Assembly: GCA_963580285.1 (NCBI GenBank)
Contig: OY757026.1
Location: forward strand, 65,907,396 to 65,971,395
DNA length: 64,000 nt
DNA from: Lucinisca nassula
Lineage: Eukaryota; Mollusca; Bivalvia; Lucinida; Lucinidae
Direction: 5' to 3'
A program made the translations under genes and the position numbers. Below are positions 1 to 9,721 of this stretch, in pieces (position 1 is the stretch's first letter; the number at the start of each line of letters is the position of its first letter). The notes under the pieces are model-generated. The model saw only the letters and a program-made list of their open reading frames with translations. It did not search any database and was not told the origin of the DNA.

Positions 1-550
1 CGACAAAGAAGTGCATTCAACGTCTTTCTAAGGGTGTTGACTGTGGCTCAACGATCTGTATACGGAAATGTTATCTGGCGTAGACAACATTGAAGCTTTT
101 TTAGCATCCAAACCCGTACTCAAACGGAAAATTGCGTCTTTCATGCGCTTTTTGCACACTGCCGTTTATGACGTCAACGTCGAAACAAGTAACGGAATTT
201 TGGCTTTATTCATTCCTTTCCGGTGAATTGAGTCTCAACGCGTATAGTGTGTTACAAACACGACACCATTTTTCTTTTTGCGATTTTAATGCAATTTTGT
301 GCAGTTCTTTTTCTATGGGGTTGGTTAAATACGGAAGCGTCAACTCCGGGACGTTTACAATTCTCAGACGTTTTTTGCTATGGTTCATTCACGGTTAGAT
401 AGTACAATTTAAAACTATTGTTAACCAGAAAAAAGATGGTTATTTTCTCGCCAAAAATCATAATGTTGCGTTTCTTGTTTCCCTTAGTATATATTATAAC
501 GTTACTAAATAGAAAATCTATATGATCATTTAACAAGAATGGTTTTTGTT
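1..550. other. unassigned sequence, one weak coding-like ORF on minus strand
   Basis: No repeat family is recognised here. The minus strand at 388-206 has a 60-codon ORF ending in a basic stretch with a CRVC motif (KEKWCRVCNTLYALRL). A C-terminal Cys motif of this sort occurs in some DNA transposases, for example piggyBac, but one CxxC is too little to assign. A stop lies immediately upstream of its ATG, so it could only be a last exon or a relic. Confidence 0.25.
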
Positions 551-840
551 TGATTTGAGGTTTAACGTCCCCGTCAACACTGTAAAGGTCATTTTGGAGA
601 CGTCGCTTTCAATTTTGTGGGACTTTTACCCGACATTGAGATGAAATGACATCTCAAGCCCTGTCGCCCAATGAAACCAATAGGGTTTATTAGCATGGAC
701 GGTCCACCTCGCACCGCGGTTCCTGGACAGGCTTAGATCCTCTACGCGGTTTACCAGTACTAGTGTGCGGGCCGGATTCAGCTCTGCGTGGAAGCATCAT
801 GCAGCCCATATATTTCTTCAAGCCCCTATGAGCGGGGGCT
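551..840 (-). mobile_element. SINE-A copy
   Basis: Member of the commonest retroposon here (at least 12 copies). In its sense strand it begins with a small hairpin like CCCCCGCCCATCGGGGC, runs ~290 bp and ends GTTAAACCTCAAATCAAAC followed by an A/C-rich tail. This copy is antisense, so the tail complement (TTTGATTTGAGG) is at the left. Target-site duplications at other copies show it moves by target-primed retroposition. No tRNA-like head is visible. Confidence 0.85.
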
Positions 841-1080
841 CAACATGGAAGATACATTTGAAAATTCCCCTCTTTTATTACAATGTATAATTCTAATTGC
901 ATTGCGGCATGCTTTTAGAGCAGGCTTTTTTTCTACTTCCCTGCTCTTTTAATCATCTATAGGCTTTTTATTATCTGAAATAATTCCAAACCGCTAGAAT
1001 ACTTTTTAAATTAATTTCAATAAGTTATCCTTACTAATTGGATGGAAATCTAGACGGATCGGTGGATGGGGCCGTAAAAC

Positions 1081-1081
<1 letters not shown>
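841..1081. other. AT-rich spacer
   Basis: No gene or repeat family recognised. A short direct GATGG/GATCGG stretch precedes the poly-A tract. Confidence 0.5.

Positions 1082-1111
<30 letters not shown>
1082..1111. repeat. poly-A tract, 30 A
   Basis: Uninterrupted run of 30 A. It gives a spurious poly-lysine reading frame. It could be the tail of an unrecognised retroposon, but no head is visible upstream. Confidence 0.95.
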
Positions 1112-1115
<4 letters not shown>

Positions 1116-1204
1116 TCCTCGGTTTCGTCAACCATGGTGATGATGGGGGATAATCTTATATTTGTTAACATATATATATATTATTTATTAATTTATTTAT
1201 TTAT

Positions 1205-1511
1205 CCGGCCTCGGTTGCTAAGTCTATAGCTAGCTATGACTGGTGATCAGGAGGACGCGGGTTCGATACCTACCGGGGTCGGCAACTTTCTTTCGTGGAG
1301 ATTGAGTATGAAATCTTTCTTCGGTCATTCTCTCCCTTCTGCTGATTCAAGAAGGGAAGTTGTCTCTTTCTGGCAAAAATAATGTGACTGTAATGGTTAA
1401 CCGATTACGTATAAGCCTGCCCAGGTTAAGTGTGGATAGGTAAACTGACCGGCTCGAAAATGAACTAAAATAGTGTTGACTGGGCCGTTAAATTCCAATT
1501 AAAAAAAAAAC
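1205..1511 (+). mobile_element. tRNA-headed SINE with 15-bp target-site duplication
   Basis: The first ~75 bp are tRNA-like, with an intact B box (GGTTCGATACC, ~1260) inside a degenerate cloverleaf. A non-tRNA body follows, then a 3' end GTGTTGACTGGGCCGTTAAAT and poly-A. The element is flanked by direct copies of AATTTATTTATTTAT at 1190-1204 and 1512-1526, which fits LINE-mediated insertion. The 3' end resembles SINE-A's tail although the bodies differ. Confidence 0.85.
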
Positions 1512-1514
1512 AAT

Positions 1515-1552
<38 letters not shown>
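1512..1552. repeat. (ATTT)n microsatellite
   Basis: About ten ATTT units. The array starts in the downstream target-site duplication of the preceding SINE, so it may be an expansion of that A/T-rich target. Smaller arrays lie at 1181-1204 and 1972-2004. Confidence 0.9.
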
Positions 1553-1553
<1 letters not shown>

Positions 1554-1906
1554 CATGTATTAGGTAATTATCAGTGTTCAGGTTCGCTGAACTAGAATTA
1601 TCATCGTAGGTAAACCAATTAATATAATGTATGCATGCAATTCAAAAAAACGCATGAAAAACGGTGCAGATCCGGTTCAGAGGGCAGAAGCAATCTGATC
1701 AGGGTCTACACTGTTTGCAAAGATAAGGATTATCGTGTTCAGTGGGGTAAGGATTAATGAATTTTAGGTTAGAACACTATTAAGTAAAAAGTTTTACAAG
1801 AACAATTAATTATTGACTTAAATTAGTAAAGTGTGGAGCTCAATAAACAACCAGGCGTTACTAATCCCTTTACCCCAATAAAGAGATCCTTGATGATAAA
1901 CAGCTC

Positions 1907-2412
1907 ATTGTTATCAATTTTCACACAGTTGACTGTCTTTCTAGCTCTTATTAAAGACAGTAACGAGTATATTTATTTTTTTATTTATTTATTATTTATT
2001 TATTAGTCACATTTCTGACTATCAGCTACTCAAATTACTCGATACATGTGTACTATATGTATATATTAGTGCCAAACATTGTAGATCTGGATGTGCGCTG
2101 TGTGCAAAGTCTTCACTGCTCGTATTTTTTGTAGGAATTGCTCAGTATGTTTCCATTGTTATCAATTTTCACACATTTTCCTATTGTCATTTCAGCTCAT
2201 ATTTAAAGACGGACAGTAACAAGTATACTGCATAATTTTCTTATTTTTAATTAATTAATTTATTTATTCGTCACATTTCTGACTATCAGACCCTCAAATT
2301 ACTTGATACACGTATATTGTATTCATTTAAAATTCGCAAACTGAATGACAGTGTAGATCCAGATCAGATGGCTCTGGATGTGCACCGAGTGCAAAGTCTT
2401 CATGGCCCTATA
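1907..2412 (+). repeat. two diverged direct copies of a ~245-bp unit
   Basis: Copies at about 1907-2128 and 2151-2412 share, in order, TTGTTATCAATTTTCACACA, a GACAGTAAC block, a TTTA-rich stretch, CACATTTCTGACTATCAG, TCAAATTACT and GGATGTGC...GTGCAAAGTCTTCA. The second contains half of the GTGTAGAYCC-GATCAGA foldback. Function unknown. Confidence 0.75.
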
Positions 2413-2740
2413 TATTCTAGTAGAAAAGGCACATTGACTGTCAGTATCAAATAATCACAATTAGATCAACCCGCTAAACCCCACTTTTCGTGATGCTGAC
2501 TCAAGGTCAACGTCACGGTTGAAGGCGGCGGGGCATTTGCTGTAGTCCAAGTTAACCTGAAAATGTCGTGTATGCGTTGTTATATTTATTATAAACGTCT
2601 CATTGGTTATAGTGTTATTTATATATGAAATAAAAATAGCAATAAAATAATTTGATCTTGTTTCATAACAACTTAATAGAAGATTCCGTAAAACCAACAT
2701 TTTATAACACACAACCTGTATCTTGGAGCAGAAACAAGAA
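2413..2740. other. unassigned AT-rich sequence
   Basis: No gene or recognised repeat. An 83-codon minus-strand frame has no protein-like character. Confidence 0.4.
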
Positions 2741-2937
2741 TTACGAACACATGCCTATACAAATGCATTGTAAACTTTAGCGCCGAAAAAAAACGAACAT
2801 TATAAGAGGAAGCATTGTGGTATTTTTATTATTTCTGCTCAAATAAGAAAATTAAGGTTTACCCCTGTAAACCCCAATTTTACCATATAAAAGTGGTATT
2901 CAAGGGGCTCAAAATTATAAAGGCGTGTCTTCGTGAT
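2741..2937. mobile_element. hairpin MITE type 1, core deleted
   Basis: Has both type-1 ends (left ATTACGAACACATGCCTATA, right AGGCGTGTCTTCGTGATG, inverted copies of CATTACGAAAACACGCCTAT) and the CCCTGTAAACCCC / GGGGCTC block, but lacks the large central palindrome. It is a deletion derivative. Confidence 0.75.
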
Positions 2938-2950
2938 GTAAAACATATAT

Positions 2951-3024
2951 AGCCCCTATGAGCCCCAGTTTTCCCCATATAAACTGGGGTTTAGCGGGGT
3001 CTTCATTACACGGGTTTGTTAACA
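2951..3024. mobile_element. hairpin MITE type 2, right-end remnant
   Basis: Short inverted block AGCCCCAGTTTT...AACTGGGGTTTA followed by the type-2 terminus TTCATTACACGGGTTTGTTA. Confidence 0.65.
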
Positions 3025-3030
3025 TGATGT

Positions 3031-3290
3031 TTTGTTTGTTAGATTTGACGTTTAACGCCCCAATCAACACTCTATTGGTCATTTTGGAGACAATTTTGTG
3101 GAAATTTATCCGGCATCGAGATGAAATGACATCTCAAGCCCTGCAGCTCAATGAAACCAATAGGGTTTATGAGTATGAACGGTCCGACTCGCACCGCTTT
3201 TCCTGGCCAGGCTTCGAACCTCTAAGCGGTTTACCAGTACTAATGCTACAGGCTGTCGGTTTCTTGAAGTCCCGATGGGCGGGGCCGATT
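3031..3290 (-). mobile_element. SINE-A copy
   Basis: Antisense copy abutting the preceding MITE end. It is somewhat diverged (CTGCAGCTC for CTGTCGCCC) and shortened near its head. Confidence 0.8.
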
Positions 3291-3333
3291 TTAACATGAT
3301 ATAAATGCTCATACCATAACAGATATCAAAAGT

Positions 3334-3492
3334 GGGGCCGAGGTGTCTTTGGGGCCGAGATGTCTAGGGGCCGAGGTGACAGTGGGGCCGAGGTGTCTAG
3401 GACCGAGGTGACTAGGGCCGAGGTGTCTAGGGCCGACTTGGTTTTGGGCCGACCTGTCTAGGGGCCGAGGTGGTAGTGGGGCCGAAGTGTCT
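3334..3492 (+). repeat. GGGGCCGAGGTGTCTA minisatellite
   Basis: About ten imperfect 14-18 bp units with core GGCCGAGGTG. Much more GC-rich than its surroundings. Confidence 0.9.
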
Positions 3493-3493
3493 G

Positions 3494-3700
3494 GAAATCA
3501 AAATATAGATAGTGGTACTCGTAAGAACCGCCTCCATTGTCTTATTTCTGTTCTAAATTATAGATTGTGTGTACTCGTTAGAACCGCCTCAGCGTTCTAC
3601 GGAGTACCCACAATCTATATTTTAGATCAGAGTTAAGGAAAAATAAGGTTCACCCCTGTAAACCCCTGTTTTCTATATAAAAGTGGCGTTCAAGGGGTCC
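3494..3700. mobile_element. hairpin MITE, rearranged copy
   Basis: Contains the hairpin core arms (GTACTCGTTAGAACCGCCTC and GAGTACCCACAATCTATATT) in a partly duplicated and broken form, then the CCCCTGTAAACCCC / AAGTGG right half. The 5' end is unclear. Confidence 0.7.
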
Positions 3701-3970
3701 TAACAAAAAAGAAAGAGGAAAAAAGGGAAACATAGTGCTTGTGCAATAAGCCGTTGAGGGGCATCCCCATCATAACCGAAATGGGTCTACACTGTTTCAA
3801 AACGAATTATTCAACAGGAGCAAATATTTTCATCTTTTTTTGGAAAAGCACACAGGAAGTCAAAACAGTTGTGTGTCCTATTATTCTTATAACCTATTTT
3901 TTCGAGCAGTGCCTAGTTGTTTAAAGCACCGCTAGCTAGTGGTCAACATATTAAATGTTCAGTTTCTATT
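3701..3970. other. unassigned sequence between MITEs
   Basis: No gene or recognised repeat. Confidence 0.4.
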
Positions 3971-3971
3971 C

Positions 3972-4308
3972 ATTACGAAAGCTTGCCTATTCAAATATAT
4001 TGAAATTTTTACCACCAAAAAATGACAAATATCCAGATAAAAAAATCTGATATTTTTTCATATTTCTGCTCAAAACATAAGACTGTTGGAACTCGTTAGA
4101 CCCGCCTCGCGACCCGCGGTTCTAAAGAGTACCACAATCTAATATAGATTGTTGGAACTCGTTAGAATCGCCTCAGCGAGGCGGTTCTAAGGAGTACCAC
4201 AATCAATGATTTTGAGCAGAAGTAAAAAAAAATAAATATACCCCCGTAAACATCAGTTTTCGACTCTATAAAAAGAGGCTCAGAATTATATAGGAGAGAT
4301 TTCGTTAT
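3972..4308. mobile_element. hairpin MITE type 1 with doubled hairpin core
   Basis: Left end CATTACGAAAGCTTGCCTAT and right end ATATAGGAGAGATTTCGTTA are the type-1 termini. Between them lie two successive hairpins with GGAACTCGTTAGA arms, one intact (CGCCTCAGCGAGGCG at ~4170), so the core was duplicated within the element. Confidence 0.8.
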
Positions 4309-4339
4309 ATACACAGATAGTGAGTATCTTAAGCTGTTG

Positions 4340-5403
4340 AACAAGATGTGTTTGTGAAACACTGATGCTCCCGGACAGCACATGTTAAATATGCAAGCAG
4401 TATCGCTAAGCAATCAAAATGCGTGGCCAATGTTCAAGTGTTAAAAAGTAGGTCAAGGTCACAGGGTCAAAAATTATGGGATCGTTGGAACGGTCTTGTG
4501 ACATAGAATGCACATGTGAAATATGAAAGCCCTATCACTTCCCAATCGAAAGTTATGGCCAATGGTAAAGTTTTTAAAAAGTAGGGCAAACATCAACGTC
4601 AAGGTCACGAGGTCAAAAATTATGATACCACTGGAAAGGTCTTGTGAAAAAGAATGCATATGCGAAATATGAAAGCCCTATCACTTACAATCAAAAGAGA
4701 TGGACTGTGTTCAAGATTTTAAAAAGTAGGTCAAACATCAAGGTCAAGGTCACGTGGTCAAAAGTTATGGTACCACTAGAAAGGTCTTGTGAAAAGGAAT
4801 GCATATGCAAAATATGAAAGCCCTACCACTTTTCAATCCAAAAAGTTATGGGCAATGCTAAATTTTTTAAAAAGTAGGTGAGACGCCAAGGTCCAGGTCA
4901 AGGGCACGAGGTCAAAAATTATGGTACCACTGGAAAGATCTTGTGACAAGGAATGCAAGTGTGAAATATGAAAGTCATATCAGTTATCATTCAAAAGTTA
5001 TGCCCAATGTTAACGTTTTTGCGAATGTTAAAGTTTTTTTTTTAAAAAAAGAAGTAGGTCAAATGTCAAGGCCAAGGTCATGAGGTCAAAAAGTATGGTA
5101 TCACTTGAAAGGTCCTGTTACATGGAATAGATATGCGAAATATGAAAGTCCTATCACTAACCAATCAAAAGTTATGGCCAATGTTAAAGTTTTTAAAAAG
5201 GAGGTCAAAAGTGGGTCAAATGTCAAGGTCACGAGTTCAAAATGTATGATATGTCTTGAAAGGCCTTGTGACACGGAATGCACATGTGAAATATGAAACC
5301 CCTCTCAGTTACCATTCAAAAGTTATGCCCAATGTTAAGATTTTTGCGGACAGACAAACAGAACTATATGCCCCCGAATCTTTGATACCGGGGGGGGCAT
5401 AAA
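4340..5403 (+). mobile_element. core-repeat element, ~150-bp units
   Basis: Begins AACAAG with a small hairpin (GTGTTTGTGAAACAC), followed by about six imperfect units of 144-174 bp marked by GGTCTTGTGACAAGGAATGC at about 4492, 4639, 4783, 4937, 5111 and 5262. Ends GGACAGACAAACAGAAC and a hairpin TATGCCCCC...GGGGGCATA plus A. The layout matches the other AACAAGAG elements here. No coding capacity. Resembles pearl-type non-autonomous elements of bivalves, thought to be Helitron/Helentron relatives (family knowledge, not tested). Confidence 0.75.
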
Positions 5404-6161
5404 AAACCTACTCACAGATTTCATTTCTGTAAACTATGTGAGAAGCTTTTGCAAAAGCTACTGATAACAATATATTTGACATATCGAAGATGTATTATTG
5501 ATACGCCAACTAACGATATCGACGTTCCTATGCAGTAATGGATAGGCTTGATAAGACGTGCAATATCATGAAATATTCAGGTTGATTTCATTCTTTTTCA
5601 GTTTGATAATTAAGAAATTTAATTTAGAAGTTCGCACCCATTCTGCCACACCACATACAGTCACGCTAGTTAAGAAAACTTGATCTGAAGGCACAATATA
5701 AATTTCACATTAAAAATTAATGAAAGACTTCCATAATTACATTAGAATAACGCACGTGTGATGTTATGTTTTGGGGGCTATGTAAAATGGCATTTTGATT
5801 TACCTTTGTAATATTTTCCTCATATGAATTGTCAGTGCTAATTTGTATAAAAAGGCTAAAAGACACATTTCTTTCTCTATATTAAAGGGGTGGCCTGTTC
5901 AATCGTCTCCTTCGGACCATAATGCACATCAAAGACTTATCTTATCTAAGTGATTATGAGATGATTATGAGCAGAGACTCTCAGAAAGATACGTTTAAAA
6001 GGGGGCTCTATAAGGGGAGCTTGTGTGATGGTATATTTTTACGGAGATTGTTTTAAACAAAAATGTTGTTTTAAATTACTTCTTTTTATTTAAAAAAAGT
6101 TAAGAAAAACACTGACATCCATTGTTTCATTAACTCGAAACTGAAAAGAAGTAAACAAACA
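5404..6161. other. unassigned AT-rich spacer
   Basis: No gene, palindrome or known repeat family recognised over ~750 bp. Confidence 0.5.
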
Positions 6162-7263
6162 CGGTCCCACAGAGCTTGCGACCGCGATGCGACCTCTCCG
6201 CGACTAAAAAAATGGCAATCGCGGAGGGGTTGCAGAAGTCGCAGAGAGGTTTTATAAAGGTTGCAGCAAGGTCGCGGGTAGGTCGCCGATCAAATTTAGT
6301 CGCCGATCGTCTTTTGCGCATGCACAAAAGACTGGCTGCGACTGATTTTGATCGCAGACTAGTTGCAATGGTTTTCTAGACGTCACAGACCAATCTCCGA
6401 TCGATCGCCGAACAGTCACCGATCGATCCCCGACCAAATTTATGCAAATTTGGCTGTAAATTCTAGCAACCTTATTGCAAATTATCGGAGACTGGTCGCA
6501 GACCGATCGCCGATTAATCGCCAACTTAATCGCCAACTGATCCGCGATAGATCCACGACCGATCGGCGATCGGTCGGCAACTGTTCGGCGATGGGTCGGC
6601 GATCGATCGAAGATTGATCACTGATAAGTCGGCGATTGATCTCCGATTGATCTGCAACTGGTCGCCGACAAGCTGTAAAAAGGTGTTAAAACCACCGAAC
6701 GATAATAGCGTCAACTACAATAAAAAACTGTTAACATCCTAGCATCATTCAAAGCTTTCAAAGAGGCAACATGGTTCGGAGAGGCGGGCAAAAGAAAACG
6801 GCGGCGCAGGCAAAAAAACGAGAAGCAAGGCTTGGACACCAATTTCGGATGACGAGGACTTGCAGCAGCCCAGAGAAGACTCTCAGCAGTCGAAAATTTA
6901 GTTTATTTTTGTCTGTGTCAAAAAAAAAACGCAAAACAGTCTCCGACAAGTCGCCGATCGGTTTTATCCAGTCTCTGAAGAGTTGCCGATTGATCGCAGA
7001 CTAGTCCCCGATCATGTTTCACTTGTTGTAAGTCAGTCGCCGATCATACGGCGATTCTTCGGCGACAAGTCGCTGATCAATCGCCGACTTTGGGCAACAT
7101 TAATCGCCGATTGTTCGGCGACCGGTCGCCGACTAGTCGGCGACGGGTCGGCGATCACATTTACGGAGCAAATTTAGTTGCAACAGTTGCAAAGGTCGCG
7201 GGCCAGTTGCAACGAAATCAGTTGTAGGGAGGTCGCATCGCAGTCGCAAGGTCTGTGGGACCG
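6162..7263. mobile_element. 1.1-kb TIR element with TCGCCGA subterminal repeats
   Basis: The ends are inverted repeats of ~40 bp: CGGTCCCACAGA then TTGCGACYGCGATGCGACCT on the left, with the reverse complement at 7224-7263. The interior on both sides of ~6690-6930 is packed with dozens of 8-16 bp motifs around TCGCCGAT/TCGGCGAT in both orientations, as in elements whose transposase binds clustered subterminal sites. A 130-bp GC-rich coding-like fragment sits in the middle. No clear target-site duplication. The superfamily is not determined. Confidence 0.8.
6771..6902 (+). pseudogene. coding-like N-terminal fragment inside the TIR element
   Basis: Starts ATG GTT CGG with MVRRGGQKKTAAQAKK, a basic N-terminus. 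After the A7 run at ~6814 the protein-like frame changes and reads TPISDDEDLQQPREDSQQ, an acidic Gln-rich stretch. One indel in the A-run would join them. Base composition differs from the surrounding motif arrays. It may be the first exon of the element's own transposase or a captured host exon. Not recognised. Confidence 0.45.
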
Positions 7264-7349
7264 AGGCTTAAAGTAAATGAATTGATTAATTCAAGATTTA
7301 ATCAATCAATTAACATTTATATTGTTTATATATTGGTTTATCTATTTAT

Positions 7350-7425
7350 GCCCGTAAATCCCACCTTACTCTATTCAATGTGCGCTTTAGAGGAGCGTTC
7401 ATTACACGGACTTGTTAACATGATG
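7350..7425. mobile_element. hairpin MITE type 2, right-end remnant
   Basis: CCCGTAAATCCCACCTT, then GCGTTCATTACACGGACTTG with the usual TTAACATGATG following. Only the 3' third is present. Confidence 0.65.
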
Positions 7426-7623
7426 TTAGAGGGACGATATTTGTTTGATTCACTATGTTAGTTTCAAAGATAATAACTCGTTTAACGATCTGTTGAAAAT
7501 AATGACCGCCAATGAGCGGACCAGTTCCCAGTTAGCGTTGCCATGTCGTGTCGATGTCGGCCCACGTTGACCCATGCTGGACGGGTTTTGCCTTATATAT
7601 ATTTTATACTGCCATAGCATGGC

Positions 7624-7891
7624 TCCCGCCCATCGGGACTTGAAGAAAAAGATGGGCTGCATGATGCTTCCACGAAGAGCTGAAACCGACCGCACACGAG
7701 TACTGGTTAACCGCTTAGAGGATCTAAGCTTGCCCAAGCTTATAAACCCTATTGGTTTCATCGGGCGAAAGAGCTTGAGATGTCAATTCATCACAATGTC
7801 GGGTAAAAGTCCCACAAAATTGGAAGCAACGTCTCCAAAATGCCCTATACAGTATTGAAAGGAACGTTAAACCTTAAACCAAACAAACAAA
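7624..7891 (+). mobile_element. SINE-A copy, near full length
   Basis: Sense copy from CCCGCCCATCGGGACTTGAA to TTAAACCTTAAACCAAACAA. Missing ~25 bp around the TCCAGGCAAAGCGG segment. Confidence 0.85.
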
Positions 7892-8015
7892 GACAACATA
7901 GAAATCAAAGCGTGGAAAAAACTCGTGGGTCAATTGTCTCTGAGTATAGACTGGGGAAATAGTCCTGGACTTAGACTTAAACCGCTTCATTTGACCCTTA
8001 AATTACAGCTTTAGG

Positions 8016-8082
8016 CAAAAATGGGAGACCCTGATCAGACGCCGCAGAACGCGGCGTCTGATCCGGGTCTACACTGTTTGCC
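8016..8082. repeat. short foldback (GATCAGAC hairpin)
   Basis: Near-perfect hairpin: GACCCTGATCAGACGCCGC, short loop, GCGGCGTCTGATCCGGGTC, then TACACTGTTTGCC. It belongs to a short family scattered through the window, as full hairpins or half-sites (for example 1664-1722, 2348-2400, 9055-9085, 10355-10425, 27154-27190, 53706-53752, 58610-58650). Confidence 0.85.
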
Positions 8083-8341
8083 AAGCCCAATCCATGATTC
8101 CAGTCCAGATAACCCTCTTACGCATAAAAAAGAATAGCGCGTTTATTTCTATATATAACCGTTGCCCGGATTTCCTACAAATCAGTGATGGTCACGTGGA
8201 CTTAAGCACTGAAGACCTTCCATGCTTAGTATCTTTGGGTCAATTAGTCGTCGGTTACATGGTTTAACACTAGGCAACTGGTACCAAAGCGAGCAAATTT
8301 CCAAGTTTTATTCATTTCCCAGGTTATAATACACAATTCAC
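8083..8341. other. unassigned sequence
   Basis: No gene or repeat recognised. Confidence 0.4.
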
Positions 8342-8504
8342 CAACTTTGCTTTATTTGCTGGCTCCCAGCTTGCACATTGTCAGTATTGGAAAAACAGGT
8401 AACCAGACCCCCCTGACCTTTTAAGGTCAGGGGGGTCTGGTTACCTGTTTTTCCAACACTGATAACCTTCAGGCTAGGAACCAGCAGATAATGCAAATAA
8501 GGTG
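8342..8504. mobile_element. 163-bp palindromic element
   Basis: Almost perfectly self-complementary, with arms of ~80 bp centred on CCTTTTAAGG at ~8424. Arms contain TGGAAAAACAGGTAACCAGA and end in CACCTTATTTGCATTATCTG-like termini. A second copy is at 58697-58874. A foldback MITE with no coding content. Confidence 0.85.
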
Positions 8505-8516
8505 AATATATATATA

Positions 8517-8890
8517 CAGAGGACCCTCGTTATGTCGATAGTATTTGTTCCCTATAATTGTGCCGTTATAAAGAATTTTCCGTTATAAAGAATCCCAGCT
8601 GGGAGTATTATAGGCAATAAAAGGCCTTTTCCCCATTATTATATTCCAAGAAACAAATGTTATGACATGTATTTGTTAGAATCGCCTCGGTGAGGCGATT
8701 TTAATAAATATATATACCATTTGTTTCTTGGAGTATTAGATTACAAGACTCTTTCATAACTACGGACTCGATTTCCATCCGCCGCTCGGAACCAAGTCTA
8801 AGCTTTTATTTAAGTAGTCATTCCATTCAAATTGACGTTATAACGAGTTTTGCCGTTGTAACGAATGTCGGTATAAAGAGGGTTGACTCT
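8517..8890. mobile_element. pogo/Tigger-like MITE, interrupted
   Basis: Left end TA-CAGAGGACCCTCGTTATG. The right end reads in reverse complement AGAGTCAACCCTCTTTATAC and is followed by TA. Short CAG-type termini with TA flanks fit pogo-type Tc1/mariner elements. TTATAACGA-like motifs recur internally. A separate foldback sits at 8640-8735. Confidence 0.65.
8640..8735. repeat. foldback nested in the pogo-like MITE
   Basis: Outer arms TATTCCAAGAAACAAATG / CATTTGTTTCTTGGAGTA and an inner hairpin AATCGCCTCGGTGAGGCGATT, the latter resembling the hairpin-MITE core. Confidence 0.75.
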
Positions 8891-9140
8891 AACAGGATGA
8901 GACGCAATAAAAACGAGCAAGAAATAAAATACAATTATGAGTAGCTCTTTCGCTCTTTTTACCCTTAAGATGCCAATCATAACAACTGGTGTCTGCTTTG
9001 TTGTCTGCTGGTTACTTTAAAGATGCTGCAGATATTTTGATCCCAGAGCAGACAGCTCTGATCTGGTTCCATACTGTTTGCTTGTAGCAGACCACATAAA
9101 CAGCCGATATTTTAACATTTACCACTCTCTAGGCTAATTC

Positions 9141-9291
9141 AGCGGACGACAAATTGGTGATATTTTTCCAAGAAAACAAGACTTGACATCTCATGCAAAT
9201 TGTCTCCATAGGAAACAATTAGCATGAGATGTTAAATCCTGTTTTCTGAAAAAAAAAAAAAAAAAACTATTTCAAAATGTCGTCTGCTGCG
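9141..9291. repeat. ~150-bp foldback element
   Basis: Arms match imperfectly over ~65 bp: GCGGACGACAAATTGG ... GAAAACAAGACTTGACATCT on the left, AGATGTTAAATCCTGTTTTC ... TGTCGTCTGCTGC on the right, with an A-run inside one arm. Non-coding. Confidence 0.7.
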
Positions 9292-9593
9292 AAAAACAAA
9301 ACACCCAGCATACAAAGCGTTAGGCTGCAGTTTTTCTTGGCATCTTGAGGTTTAATACACAAAGGGAGGATATAAAAATTTAGCCGCCTTCCTTTTATTT
9401 ATATTGCCGTCGCTGTGAAAGATGAATTGTATTCATATCTTAAACAAACATTTATGTTTGCAGGGCAAGCTTTCTCGTATAATGACGTCCTCTGGGGATG
9501 CTGTTGCTTTCAAGAAGAAAAGCAATCCATTGATTCATTTCAGTTTTCTTTCTTCCCAATGGCATAAGGTTGAACAATTTATTCCACAGTTTT

Positions 9594-9719
9594 GTCTTTG
9601 ATTTGAGGTTTAACGTCTCCGTCAATACTATTTAGGTCATTTTTGAGACATTTTTTTTCAATTTTGTGTGACTTTTGAAATGGCATCTCAAGCCATGCCA
9701 CCCACTGAAACCAATAGTC
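9594..9719 (-). mobile_element. SINE-A, truncated
   Basis: Antisense 3' half only, ending abruptly at ACCAATAG where a hairpin MITE begins at 9722. The rest of the SINE is not found beyond the MITE. Confidence 0.75.
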
Positions 9720-9721
9720 CC

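Noticed and set aside
1038..1229. Poly-lysine protein
   Set aside because: Caused by a 30-A homopolymer.
6130..7177. Several overlapping RRSIGDRS-type arginine-rich proteins on both strands
   Set aside because: Arise from the dense TCGCCGAT motif arrays in the TIR element. Open in several frames at once.
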